64,000 bases of DNA from Nocardioides xinjiangensis (lineage in GTDB: Bacteria > Actinomycetota > Actinomycetes > Propionibacteriales > Nocardioidaceae), in contig NZ_JAFMSY010000001.1 in the NCBI RefSeq assembly GCF_017916455.1, forward strand, positions 1,657,977 to 1,721,976, given 5' to 3'. Each line of letters begins with the position of its first letter. The stretch's first letter is position 1. The notes beneath the pieces were generated by a model. That model saw only the letters and a list, made by a program, of their open reading frames with translations, was not told the DNA's origin and did no database searches. Of the stretch, positions 43,671 to 53,551 are shown piece after piece. Made by a program: the position numbers and the translations under genes.

Positions 43671-46600
43671 TCAGTCCCGGCGGGCGTTGCCGCGCCCGGC
43701 GGAGCGGAAGCCGGTCCCGGGCAGCGCCGGCGGCGCGGAGACCCTCACCCCGGCGACGTCCCGGTTGTCCGCGGGCCGGGTGTCCCGACCGCCCCTGACG
43801 GTGGCGACGTTGACGGTGCGGCCCGTGGCCGCCGCGGTGGCGCGGGCGACGAGGACGACGGCGGGAGTCCTCGCGCCGGGGCGGAGCGCGCTCGTGCGTG
43901 TGCACACGGCGCGGTCGGCGCCCCGCTCGACCTCGCACTCCCAGCCCCGGCCCTTCGCCGAGAGCAGCTCGAGCCCACGCGGGAGCCGGTCGCGGACGAC
44001 GATCGGCCCGGCCGCGACCGCAGGTCCCTCGTTGGAGACGCGCAGCGTGTAGCGGATCCGGTCGCCCACGAGCACCTTGCGACCGGAGACCACACGCTTC
44101 GCGAGGGCCAGGTCGACGTCGGAGGCGGCGACCGGGTTCGAGGTGCAGTCGGACTGGCCGGCACGTGCCGTCGGCGGCGTGCTGCACGACGTCGGCGGTG
44201 CCTGGCCGGGGTCGATGAGGTGGTTGACCAACCGGTCGTCGCCTCGCCGGCCGTCCGGTCCGACCTCGACGGTGTAGGTCACGGTCGCGGTCGTCCCGGC
44301 GGGGACGGTGCCGGTGACCGAGATCCGTCCCGCGACCGGCGCCCCGGCCGCCAGGCCGGGAGTCGACGCGGTCGGACCCGCGACGAGCGCGGCGTCGTCC
44401 AGCACGCCACTGAGGTCGTCGACCCGGTGGACGCGGACCGGACCGGTGCCGGAGCCCTGGAAGTGCAGCGTGTACGTCACCCTCTCGCCGGCACGCACCG
44501 CGCTCCCGGCCGACGGCGCCACGGTCTTCCAGTCCACCAGGTCGCCGACGGGGTGCCTGGTCGTGGCAGGCGGCACCGGCGTGCACCCGGAGACGGTGCA
44601 GCCGACCTGCGGGGTGTCGGGGGCCAGCACGTTGAGGAGCGAGTTGTCACCGTGCCGGCCGGCCGGCCTCACGAGCACGACGTAGGTGACGGCGACGGTC
44701 TCCCCCGGGGCGAGCGGCCCGGTGACGCGCAGGCGGTCGCCCGTGCGGGTCGCCGTCACGGCCGGGTCGGAGCTGGTCGGCTCCTGCACCACCTCGGCGT
44801 CGTCGAGGACTCCGGACAGGTCGTCGGTGCCGTCCACGGCACCGACCGCCCGGCCGTCGTTGCTCCACGTCAGCGTGTAGGTGACCCGGTCCCCCGGCTG
44901 GACGGGCTGGCCGCCCGCGGGCGTGGCCGACTTGCCCGGCACCACGTGCGGCAGCGGCGTCACCACGGGGTCGGGCGTGCACTCCGCGAGGGCGCACCCG
45001 CTGACGGAGGCGATGTTGACGAGCCGGTGGTCCCCGAGGTTCGTCACCACGACGGAGTAGACGACGCGCGCCGTCTCGCCGTGGGCGAGGGCGCCGGTCC
45101 AGGTGAGCTCGGGCTCGGAGAACGTCACCGCACCGGTGGAGGCGCTCGCGTCGTCGGCCCAGGTCGCGTCGTCGAGCACGCCCGCGAGGTCGTCCACGAC
45201 CTCGGCCGGGTCGGCGCTGGTCCAGTCGCCCGCGCCGTCGTTGCGCACGGTGAGGGTGTAGGTGACGCGGTCGCCGGTGTCGGGGGACGTCGGCGAGGTC
45301 TGCTCCTTGTGCAGGGTGAGGTGGCGCACCGGGTTGGACGTCGTGGCCGGCGCGCAGGGCGTCGGGTCGCCCGGCTCGCACGCCAGCGCGTTGGTGAGGA
45401 CGTGGTCGCCCTGGCGATCGAACGGCTTCACCGTCACCCGGTAGGTCACCGTGCGGGTCGCGCCGGCGGGCACGGTGCCCGTGACGGCGATGGTGTCCGG
45501 TGCGCCGGCCGGGTCCGGCGTGGCGGTGAGCCCGGCGCCGGCGGTGACGGACGCCTCGTCGAGCGTGGCGTCGTCCACGACCCGGCGGAGGTCGTCGGTG
45601 GTGTCCACGACGGCGGCAGCGGCGCCGGCGGTGTTGTCGAAGGTGAGCGTGTAGGTGAGCGTGTCACCCACCTCGACGGCGGTGCCGGACGCGGGGTCGA
45701 CGGTCTTGCGGTGCACGAGCCCCGAGCCCGGGACGGACGCGGTGTCGCACGCCGCCGCGGGGTCCTGCGCCTCGGCGGCCGGGACGCAGGCGGTGTTGTC
45801 GAGGACCCGGTCGCCGGTGCCCCGGTAGGTCACGGTGTAGGTGACCTCCGCGGCGTCGCCGGGCGCACCCAGCACGCCGGTCCACGACAGCTCGTCGCCG
45901 TCGAGGGTCGCCTCGCCCACCGTGGCGGTGGGTGCGCCGACGGTCCCGTCGTCGGTGACGTCGGAGAGGTCGTCGGTGAACGTCGCCGGGTGCTCGGCGG
46001 TGTAGCCGCCGGGGCCGGCGTTGGCGACCCGCACCGTGTAGGTCACGGTCTGCCCGACGGCGGGCAGGTCGGCGCGGTCGGCCGACTTGTCGAGGGTGAG
46101 CTTGGGCAGGTCGAAGGACTCGGTGATGCAGGGCACCGTCGCGGTGGCGCAGTCCGGGGTAGGCCCCGGGTCGCGCGGGTCGGCCGGCTGCCAGGCGACG
46201 TTGCGCACGACCCCGTCGCCGCCGCCCTTCAGCACCACCTCGTAGGTGATCCGGACCTCCGTGCCGGCCCGCAGCGGCCCGGACCAGCTGAGCTGAGGCG
46301 CGTCGTACGTCGGGGCGGGACCCTGGTTGACGTTCGCGACGCCGGAGAACGTGGCGTCGTCGAGCACACCGGTGAGGTCGTCGACCACGGTCGCCGGGGC
46401 CGCGGCGGTGTAGTCGCCGGCCCCGTCGTTGCGCAGCCGGACCGTGTAGGTGACGGTGTCGCCCGGCTTGCTGTCCGCGGTCGCGTCCGAGGTCTTGCCC
46501 ACCACCAGGTGGCGCACCGGGTTCGACGTGGTCGTCGGGTCGCACGGCTGGGGGTCACCCGGCTGGCAGGCCAGCGCGTTGGTGACGACGTGGTCGCCCT

Positions 46601-49600
46601 GGTCGGCGAAGGCCCGGACGCGCACCCTGTAGGTGACGGTCAGCACCTCCCCGGTCGGGACGGAGCCGGTGATCGTCAGCGCCTCGCCGCCCGCGTCGGG
46701 CGTCACGACCAGGCCGGCGTCGGCGCTGATCGAGTCGACGAGGAGGTCGGCGTCGTCGACGACGCCGGACAGGTCGTCGACCGTGTCCACGGTCGCCGCG
46801 GCGGGGCCGACGTTCTCGAAGGTCAGCGTGTAGGTGAGCACCTGGCCCTCCACGACCGAGGTGCCGGTGCGGGGGTCGACCTTCTTGGTCTGGCGCAGGC
46901 CCGATCCGGGGGTGTGCACCGTGCGACAGGGCTCGTCGGGGTCGAGTGCCTCGTCGAGCGGGATGCAGGCGCGGTTGTCCACGACGAGGTTGCCGGTCTC
47001 CTCGTAGGTCAGCGTGTAGGTCACCGTCGCCGACTGGCCGGCGGGGAGTGCCCCGCTCCAGTCGAGGGTGTTCCCCATGAGGGTGGCGGTGCCGGTCGAT
47101 GCCGCGATGGACCCGTCGTCGAAGGTGGCGTCGTCGAGGACGTCGGAGAGGTCGTCGGTGAAGCTCGCCGGGGCCGACGTCGTGTAGTCGCCCGGACCGC
47201 GGTTGGTGACGGTGACCGTGTAGGTGATCTTGTTGCCCGCCGCGGGGAGCTGTGCCCGGTTGGAGGTCTTCCTGATCGTCAGCTTGGGCAGGTCGAACGA
47301 CTCGGTGGCGCAGGCGCGGGAGGCGCCGGTGCACGCCTCGTTGTCGACCTCGCCGTCGCCGCTGCCGGTCAGCGTGACGGTGTACTCGACGGTGACGCTC
47401 GCGCCGGCGGCGAGCGCTCCGGTCCAGGTCAGCCGCGGCGCGGCGTACGACGTGCTGCCGGCGCTGGCGGTGGCGGTGCCGTCGAAGTCGGCGTCGTCGA
47501 GCACGTCGCCGAGGTCGTCGACCAGCGTGGCCGGGTCGGTGGCGGTGAAGTCGCCGGTGCCGTCGTTGGTGGCCGTGACGGTGTAGGTCACCTGGTCGCC
47601 GGGCCGGCTGTCGGCGGTGGCGTCGGAGGTCTTGGTGACGGCGAGGTGGCGCACCGGGTTGGTCGTGGTCTCCGGCGCGCAACCGGCCGGCTCCCCGGGC
47701 TCGCAGGCCAGCACGTTGCTCAGCACGTGGTCGCCCTGGTCGGCCCACGGGAGGACCTGCACCCGGTAGGTGACCTCGAGGGTCTGCCCGGGCGGCACGC
47801 TGCCGGTCACGGCAATCGCGTCGCCGGAGGCGCTCGGGGTGGCGACGAGACCGGCGTCCACGGTGACGGACGTCGGGTCCAGGACGGCGTCGTCGACGAC
47901 GCCGTCGAGGTCGTCGGTGGTGTCGACGGTGGCCGGCGTCGGCCCGACGTTCTCGAACGCCAGGGTGTAGGTCAGAACCTGCCCGGCCTCGACCGGCGTG
48001 CCGGAGGCGGGATCGACGGACTTGTCGTGCCGCAGGCCCGAGCCCGGGACCGACACGGTGCGGCAGGCCTCGTCGGCGTCGGCAGCCTCGGCGGCCGGCA
48101 CGCACGCGCTGTTGCGCAGCACCTGGTCGCCGGCGCCGGTGTAGGTCAGCGTGTAGGTGACCGTGGCGCTCTGGCCGGCCGCCAGGGTCCCGGTCCAGGC
48201 GAGGGTCGAGCCGGACACGGTCGCGGTGCCGCGACTGGCCGTGACGTCGGCCAGCGCCAGCGTGGCGTCGTCGAGGACCTCACTGAGGTCGTCGGCGAAC
48301 GTCGCGGGGTGGTCCGCCGTGTAGGCGCCGAGACCGGCGTTGGTCACGGTGACCGTGTAGCTGACCTGCTGCCCGACCGCGGGGAGCTGGGTGCGGTTCG
48401 CGGTCTTGGTGATGCTGAGCCTGGGCAGCTCGGTGGTGGTCGTCGCGCAGGGCCGCGCGGTCTGCGCGCAGTCGGGCGTCGGCGGGTTCGGGTCGCCCGG
48501 CGGCGGCACGAAGGCGGTGTTGCGGACGTGGCCGTCTCCGCCGCCCTCGAGGTCGACCGCGTAGGTGATCACCACCGAGGCCCCTGCTGCGAGCGGGCCG
48601 GACCAGGAGACCCGCGGCTCGGCGTACGTCGGGGCGGCGACGGCGGTGCCGCCGACGGTGGCGGTCGCGCCGCCGGGGTACGTGGCGTCGTCGAGCACCG
48701 CGGACAGGTCGTCGACCACCCGCGCCGGGTTGGCGGCGGTGAACGCGCCGCTGCCGGTGTTCGTGAGCGTGACGGTGTAGGTGACGGTGTCGCCGGGACC
48801 GCTGTCGGCGGTGGCGTCGGAGGTCTTGGTGAGCGTCAGCGCCGGGTTGAGCACGGTCACGCGGTGGTCCTCCACCTCGCCGACGGGGCCTGCGCCGGTC
48901 GGCTGGGGGTCGGCGATCGCGCCGCGCAGCAGCCGGAACCGGACGTAGGTGTCCTGCGTGGTCGTCACCGCACCGAGGTCCACGGTGTACGTCGCCGTCC
49001 CGGAGCCGGCGGGCACGGGGACCATCACGCGCTCGTCGGCGTCGAACGTGCCGGAGCGGTCACGGTCGAGCCAGGCGGCCAGCGTGGCGGGGTCGGCGAG
49101 GTCGTTGGTCACGCTGACCTCGGCCGACGACGGCTCGCCGCGAGTCACCGAGATCGGTGCGGCGACGGCGTCCTCGTCGTCGTTGCGGTTGGTGTCGTCG
49201 CCGTCCGCGGCCGCGGTGGGCTGCCCGTCGGCGTCGAACTGCACGTCGGCGCCCATCTTGAGCGACTGGGACGCGAAGTTGCGGGCGCCGTCCCTCGCCA
49301 GGGTGGTGCCGTAGGTGTCGGGGGCGTCGCCGTAGTCGTCGCACGACGTGGGGACGGGGGTGTCGCCGTCGCCGTCCACCAGGAACCCGGAGCCGGCGAA
49401 CCCGCGCCAGATCGCGCCGACGGCGCTCCTGTTCTTGAACCACACCTGATAGCGGCTGCGGGTGTCGTTGTTGCCGCTAACCGTGCCGCTGAAGACCAGA
49501 CGGCCGCCCGAACGGCTCACCGCCACCATGCTGCCCGGGGTGAGCGCGTAGTCCTCGACCTGGGTGTCCGGGACGAAGTCCGTGCGCTCGGTGGCGTCCA

Positions 49601-51818
49601 TGTCGTTGATGGTCCACACCGAGTTGAAGGCCACCGGTGTGCTGGTCCCGGTCCGGACGAAGCTGAAGGTCACCGCCGTGGCGGCACCGCTGCCGTTGAG
49701 GTTCCACGCCGCGTCGTCGCCGGCCACGAAGAAGCCGTTGGCGTTGATCGTGCTTCCGGGGTTGCCGGTTGTGGCCACCGCATCGACGACCTCGCCCCTG
49801 ACGACCGCGACCCGTGGGTACCTCGCGGAGGTGCCCGGGGCGCCCGCGCCGCTCTTGTCGGTGACCGAGTTGAAGGTCATCGCGTAGTACGGCTCCGCCA
49901 CAGGCGAGCACGCCGCCGGGACGATGAGCCGCTCGACGAGCACCCGGTAGTCCTCGACCTCGCCGTCGGGGGCGATCCCGACGGGTGAGTGGACGGCCGA
50001 CGCGTCGGTGCTGTAGCGGACCCGCACCAAGGCCTCGATGTCCGGCGGGTTCACGCCCTCGGTGAAGGTGATGATGTTGGCCCCGGCCACGACGGGCGCC
50101 GCGTCGACCTCGCGCTCGCCGTCGTCGCCGAAGTCGCCGTCGCCGTTCAGGTCGACCCACACGCTGACGAAGCCGGCCGAGGAGGCCGTGACGTCGAGCG
50201 TGTTGACGACCGGGTCCAGGGTGATGGCGTCCGTGCCGGTGCGCAGCACGGGCGCGGCGTACCCGAGCGAGGTGTTGAAGGCAACGCCGTCCTCGTCGTC
50301 GACGCCGGCGTTGTCGTCGCCGTCCGCGGCCGGGCCGGGCGCGCCGTCGTCGTCGAGGTCGATCCGGTCGCCGAGCATCACCGGCGCGGTCGAGCGGGCC
50401 GCGTCGTGGTCGGGGACGAGGTGGCGCGCACCGTTGTCCGCCGCCGTGGTGCCGGCCGTGTCCGGTGCGTCGCCGTAGTCGGCGCGAGGCACGACGACCA
50501 CCGCGTGGTCCTCGACCTCGCCGGCGGTGCTGACGCCGGTCGGGCCGGCTACGGCGGCGGCGTCCGGACCGATGCGCAGCCGCATGAACGTCGGACCGGT
50601 GTCGGGGCGAGCCGGCACGTCCCAGGTGAGGGCGACGCTGGAGCCGGTGCAGCTCGGCTGGTCGGACCGCTCGCTCGGCTCGAAGGTGCCGTTGCCGTTC
50701 CAGTCGACCCAGCCGCTGACCACACCCGGGCCGGTGCAGGCGACGTCGGGCAGGGTGTACGACGTGCCGGGAGTGGGGCGCAGGCGCACCGGAGCGGCGA
50801 GCGCGTCCTCGTCGGCGCCGTCCGCGCCGGCGGCCGGCCCGGCCTGGTGTGCGCCCTCGGAGTCCACGGTGGCGCCGAGCCGGGGCGCCGGTTGGGTCGG
50901 CGAGGCGAGGGGTCGGGCGAAGAGGGCTGTGGTGCCCTGCGGCACCGGGTCACCGGTGAATCCGGGCGAGTACAGCGCACCGGCGTCGCCATAGCTGGCC
51001 GGGGCGTCCCCGAAGTCGTTGAAGAGCATGACGCCCAGGGCGATCGCCGACGCCCCACCGCCCTGGATCACCACGTCGGCGGAGGTTGCGCCTTCCATGA
51101 AGGCCACACCCGTAGGCCCGGAGGGGCAGGCCTGGGCGTTGCCTGCAAGGCGCAGGGTCTGGCCGGTACGCACCACGGCGGTGTCGTTGGTGCAGCCCGC
51201 CGTCCGTCCGCGGTCGATGATCCGCCAGTCGGCGCCGGCCGGGATGGTGGCCTGGACGTACTCGTTGGTGATGCTCTGCTCGGCATCGGCCATGACGAGA
51301 CCGGCCAGCGGGACGGGGACCCCGTCGAGGGTGACGTCGCACGAGAGGTGGAAGAGGACCGGCCCGCCGCCGATCCACAGGCCCGAGATGAGCTGGTTGG
51401 CGCTGCCGGACTGGGCGCCGATGCGGTACATGTCGTCCAGGCCGTCACCACCCCAGTGGCCCGGCCGGTAGGCGGACAGCTTGTTGCTCGCGCCCTGGGC
51501 CCGGTCGTCGATGTCGGAGAGGGTGCAGGTGGTCGCCAGGGTCCCGCCCGCCACGACCCGCGTGTTGGTCCTGGTCAGCCCTGCGGGCGGGATCTTCTCC
51601 AGGTGCGCACCCCACTCGAACCAGTCGATGGCGCCCAGGTAGGTGCCCGTGCCGTGGGTGGCGTACCTCGCCTCGGCCGGCGAGGCCGTCAGCAGCGTCA
51701 CCGGGACGACCGCGAGGAGCGCGCCGAGGAGCGACGTGACGACCGCCGCCGTCGACATCCGACGCCGGCGTCCCCGACGAGCAGTGCGACCGGACCGAGA
51801 TGTACCCGAGTGCTTCAC
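43671..51818 (-). CDS. Giant repeat-rich surface protein with LPGTG end
   Basis: A 2,715-residue secreted protein. After a basic leader and hydrophobic signal (VVTSLLGALLAVVPVTLLTA, cleavage near AEA at about residue 48) come a unique N-terminal domain, three GEVED-type domains (each with DYGDAPD/DFGDAPA, WVDxNGxGxF and GEVEDH/Y) and 13 DUF11-type beta repeats (KTSDATADS...GDTVTYTV...VVDDLSxVL). It ends with LPGTG (2699-2703) followed by only 12 polar residues, without the usual membrane helix. It probably forms a long stalk on the cell surface. GTG 51818 follows GAAGAGGCATC. The sortase gene follows directly. Confidence 0.9.
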   Translation of the reverse strand: MKHSGTSRSGRTARRGRRRRMSTAAVVTSLLGALLAVVPVTLLTASPAEARYATHGTGTYLGAIDWFEWGAHLEKIPPAGLTRTNTRVVAGGTLATTCTLSDIDDRAQGASNKLSAYRPGHWGGDGLDDMYRIGAQSGSANQLISGLWIGGGPVLFHLSCDVTLDGVPVPLAGLVMADAEQSITNEYVQATIPAGADWRIIDRGRTAGCTNDTAVVRTGQTLRLAGNAQACPSGPTGVAFMEGATSADVVIQGGGASAIALGVMLFNDFGDAPASYGDAGALYSPGFTGDPVPQGTTALFARPLASPTQPAPRLGATVDSEGAHQAGPAAGADGADEDALAAPVRLRPTPGTSYTLPDVACTGPGVVSGWVDWNGNGTFEPSERSDQPSCTGSSVALTWDVPARPDTGPTFMRLRIGPDAAAVAGPTGVSTAGEVEDHAVVVVPRADYGDAPDTAGTTAADNGARHLVPDHDAARSTAPVMLGDRIDLDDDGAPGPAADGDDNAGVDDEDGVAFNTSLGYAAPVLRTGTDAITLDPVVNTLDVTASSAGFVSVWVDLNGDGDFGDDGEREVDAAPVVAGANIITFTEGVNPPDIEALVRVRYSTDASAVHSPVGIAPDGEVEDYRVLVERLIVPAACSPVAEPYYAMTFNSVTDKSGAGAPGTSARYPRVAVVRGEVVDAVATTGNPGSTINANGFFVAGDDAAWNLNGSGAATAVTFSFVRTGTSTPVAFNSVWTINDMDATERTDFVPDTQVEDYALTPGSMVAVSRSGGRLVFSGTVSGNNDTRSRYQVWFKNRSAVGAIWRGFAGSGFLVDGDGDTPVPTSCDDYGDAPDTYGTTLARDGARNFASQSLKMGADVQFDADGQPTAAADGDDTNRNDDEDAVAAPISVTRGEPSSAEVSVTNDLADPATLAAWLDRDRSGTFDADERVMVPVPAGSGTATYTVDLGAVTTTQDTYVRFRLLRGAIADPQPTGAGPVGEVEDHRVTVLNPALTLTKTSDATADSGPGDTVTYTVTLTNTGSGAFTAANPARVVDDLSAVLDDATYPGGATATVGGTAVAAPTYAEPRVSWSGPLAAGASVVITYAVDLEGGGDGHVRNTAFVPPPGDPNPPTPDCAQTARPCATTTTELPRLSITKTANRTQLPAVGQQVSYTVTVTNAGLGAYTADHPATFADDLSEVLDDATLALADVTASRGTATVSGSTLAWTGTLAAGQSATVTYTLTYTGAGDQVLRNSACVPAAEAADADEACRTVSVPGSGLRHDKSVDPASGTPVEAGQVLTYTLAFENVGPTPATVDTTDDLDGVVDDAVLDPTSVTVDAGLVATPSASGDAIAVTGSVPPGQTLEVTYRVQVLPWADQGDHVLSNVLACEPGEPAGCAPETTTNPVRHLAVTKTSDATADSRPGDQVTYTVTATNDGTGDFTATDPATLVDDLGDVLDDADFDGTATASAGSTSYAAPRLTWTGALAAGASVTVEYTVTLTGSGDGEVDNEACTGASRACATESFDLPKLTIRKTSNRAQLPAAGNKITYTVTVTNRGPGDYTTSAPASFTDDLSDVLDDATFDDGSIAASTGTATLMGNTLDWSGALPAGQSATVTYTLTYEETGNLVVDNRACIPLDEALDPDEPCRTVHTPGSGLRQTKKVDPRTGTSVVEGQVLTYTLTFENVGPAAATVDTVDDLSGVVDDADLLVDSISADAGLVVTPDAGGEALTITGSVPTGEVLTVTYRVRVRAFADQGDHVVTNALACQPGDPQPCDPTTTSNPVRHLVVGKTSDATADSKPGDTVTYTVRLRNDGAGDYTAAAPATVVDDLTGVLDDATFSGVANVNQGPAPTYDAPQLSWSGPLRAGTEVRITYEVVLKGGGDGVVRNVAWQPADPRDPGPTPDCATATVPCITESFDLPKLTLDKSADRADLPAVGQTVTYTVRVANAGPGGYTAEHPATFTDDLSDVTDDGTVGAPTATVGEATLDGDELSWTGVLGAPGDAAEVTYTVTYRGTGDRVLDNTACVPAAEAQDPAAACDTASVPGSGLVHRKTVDPASGTAVEVGDTLTYTLTFDNTAGAAAAVVDTTDDLRRVVDDATLDEASVTAGAGLTATPDPAGAPDTIAVTGTVPAGATRTVTYRVTVKPFDRQGDHVLTNALACEPGDPTPCAPATTSNPVRHLTLHKEQTSPTSPDTGDRVTYTLTVRNDGAGDWTSADPAEVVDDLAGVLDDATWADDASASTGAVTFSEPELTWTGALAHGETARVVYSVVVTNLGDHRLVNIASVSGCALAECTPDPVVTPLPHVVPGKSATPAGGQPVQPGDRVTYTLTWSNDGRAVGAVDGTDDLSGVLDDAEVVQEPTSSDPAVTATRTGDRLRVTGPLAPGETVAVTYVVLVRPAGRHGDNSLLNVLAPDTPQVGCTVSGCTPVPPATTRHPVGDLVDWKTVAPSAGSAVRAGERVTYTLHFQGSGTGPVRVHRVDDLSGVLDDAALVAGPTASTPGLAAGAPVAGRISVTGTVPAGTTATVTYTVEVGPDGRRGDDRLVNHLIDPGQAPPTSCSTPPTARAGQSDCTSNPVAASDVDLALAKRVVSGRKVLVGDRIRYTLRVSNEGPAVAAGPIVVRDRLPRGLELLSAKGRGWECEVERGADRAVCTRTSALRPGARTPAVVLVARATAAATGRTVNVATVRGGRDTRPADNRDVAGVRVSAPPALPGTGFRSAGRGNARRD
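44030..48845 (-). repeat. Thirteen ~400-bp in-frame DUF11 repeats with A-B-C order
   Basis: Units start near 48840, 48440, 48040, 47645, 47290, 46910, 46510, 46110, 45725, 45320, 44945, 44545 and 44120. The first nine follow a three-unit cycle: type A (KTSDATADS), type B (KTANRTQLPA and variants) and type C (GLRHDKSVDPASGT and variants), repeated three times; a tenth A-like unit and three divergent units complete the stalk. The cycle implies duplication of a 1.2-kb block. Confidence 0.85.
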
Positions 51819-51962
51819 GATGCCTCTTCCCCCGTGCACGGGGAACCGGCAGTCCCCCGACAGACTACGACGACGGTAGGGGCAGGTCCTCGCTCACGTC
51901 TGGAGAACGAGGAAATCGGGCGATGTCAGCTGCACGCGACAGGACCGGCAGCCGGCACCCGG

Positions 51963-53366
51963 TCAGCCCTGCGCCATGTCGACGAAGCGCGAGTAGTGGC
52001 CCTGGAACGCGACGGTCAGGTCGCGGGTGGGGCCGTTGCGGTGCTTGGCGACGATGAGGTCGGCCTCGCCGGGGCGGGTCGACTCCTTCTCGTAGACGTC
52101 GTCGCGGTGCAGCAGGATCACCATGTCGGCGTCCTGCTCCAGCGACCCGGACTCGCGCAGGTCGCTCATCATCGGGCGCTTGTCACCACGCTGCTCGGGA
52201 CCGCGGTTGAGCTGGGAGAGGGCGATGATCGGCAGCTCGAGCTCCTTGGCGAGGAGCTTGATGTTGCGGGAGAACTCCGAGACCTCGAGCTGGCGCGACT
52301 CGACCTTGCGGCCCGAGCTCATCAGCTGCATGTAGTCGATGACGATGAGCTTGAGGTCGTGGCGCTGCTTGAGGCGGCGTGCCTTGGCCCGGATCTCCAT
52401 CATCGTCATGTTCGGGCTGTCGTCGATGAACATCGGCGCCCCGGAGACCTGGCCCATCTTGCGGGCGAGCTTCTCCCAGTCGTCGTCGCGCATCGTGCCG
52501 TTGCGGATGTGGTTGAGCGGCACCTTCGCCTCGGCCGAGAGCAGGCGCATCATGATCTCCGAGCGCGTCATCTCCAGGCTGAAGAAGACGCTCGTGAGGT
52601 TGTTGTGGATCGACGCTGCGCGACAGAAGTCCAGGGCGAGCGTCGACTTCCCCATGGCGGGACGGGCCGCGACGATGATCATCTGGCCGGAGTGGAGGCC
52701 GTTGGTGAGGTCGTCGAGGTCGGCGAAACCGGTGGGCACGCCGTAGAGGCCGGCCTCCCGGTTGCCGATCATCTCGATCTCGTCGAGGACGCCGCTCATG
52801 ATGTCGCTCAGCGGGGCGTAGTCGAGGGTCGCGCGCCGGTCGGTGACCTTGTAGACCTCGGCCTGCGCGCTGTCGACGACGTCGTCGATCTGTCCCTCGC
52901 CGGCGTAGCCGAGCGCGGCGATGCGGGTGCCGGCCTCCACGAGGCGGCGCAGCACCGCCTTGTCGCGCACGATCTCGGCGTAGTAGCCGGCGTTGGCCGC
53001 GATCGGCACGTTGGCCGACAGCGTGTGGAGGTAGGGCGCGCCACCGATGCGCTGCAGCTCGCCGCGCTTCTGCAGCTCGGCCGCGACCGTGATCGGGTCG
53101 GCCGGCTCGCCGCGGCCGTAGAGGTCGATGATCGCGTCGTGGATGACCTCGTGGGCCGGCCGGTAGTAGTCGACGCCCTTGATCACCTCGACGACGTCGG
53201 CGATCGCGTCCTTGGAGAGCAGCATCGAGCCGAGCACGCTCTGCTCGGCCGCGTTGTCCTGGGGCGGCGTGCGGTCGCCGGCCGAGCGCGGCGACTCCCC
53301 CGGCTCGTAGGCCGCGGGACCGTCGCCCCACGCCTCGTCGGTGTCTCCCCCGAAAGCGATGCTCAC
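51963..53366 (-). CDS. dnaB: Replicative DNA helicase
   Basis: A 467-residue DnaB hexameric helicase that unwinds DNA at the replication fork. The N-terminal domain begins PPQDNAAEQSVLGSMLLSKDAI; the RecA-like domain has Walker A AARPAMGKST, Walker B LIVIDYMQLM and the later LSQLNRGPEQR and ESGSLEQDADMV motifs. No intein is present. The GTG at 53366 follows GGGGAGGAGCGCCG, the best ribosome site of the region; longer readings lack homology. A cluster of DnaA-box-like sites lies upstream of it. The gene order rplI...dnaB is typical for actinobacteria, though here other genes intervene. Confidence 0.96.
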   Translation of the reverse strand: MSIAFGGDTDEAWGDGPAAYEPGESPRSAGDRTPPQDNAAEQSVLGSMLLSKDAIADVVEVIKGVDYYRPAHEVIHDAIIDLYGRGEPADPITVAAELQKRGELQRIGGAPYLHTLSANVPIAANAGYYAEIVRDKAVLRRLVEAGTRIAALGYAGEGQIDDVVDSAQAEVYKVTDRRATLDYAPLSDIMSGVLDEIEMIGNREAGLYGVPTGFADLDDLTNGLHSGQMIIVAARPAMGKSTLALDFCRAASIHNNLTSVFFSLEMTRSEIMMRLLSAEAKVPLNHIRNGTMRDDDWEKLARKMGQVSGAPMFIDDSPNMTMMEIRAKARRLKQRHDLKLIVIDYMQLMSSGRKVESRQLEVSEFSRNIKLLAKELELPIIALSQLNRGPEQRGDKRPMMSDLRESGSLEQDADMVILLHRDDVYEKESTRPGEADLIVAKHRNGPTRDLTVAFQGHYSRFVDMAQG

Positions 53367-53551
53367 CGGCGCTCCTCCCCTGTCCACTGATCCTGTCCGC
53401 CGACCGCCTGCCACGACCCTGCCGACGACGGTAGGGACGACCACCGACACCGCCGACGGCCTTCGCACGCCCCGGGAGCCGGATCCCGGAGACCTCGTCC
53501 GCGCGAGACCGTACGTGCTCCGCGGCCGTGGGGGGAAGCCGGCGGCGCCGA

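Noticed and set aside
42564..49988. A 2,474-codon open frame on the plus strand opposite the giant surface protein
   Set aside because: It is antisense to a gene with clear domains and repeats; its composition (Gly, Arg, Val, His and few Lys, Ile or Phe) is the usual shadow of GC-biased codons.
51963..53366. Intein in DnaB
   Set aside because: DnaB inteins are common in actinobacteria, but the Walker A and later motifs are uninterrupted and the length is normal.
49989..53390. A 1,133-codon plus-strand frame across the start of the surface protein and dnaB
   Set aside because: It runs antisense through dnaB and through intergenic DNA and shows no domain; a codon-bias shadow.
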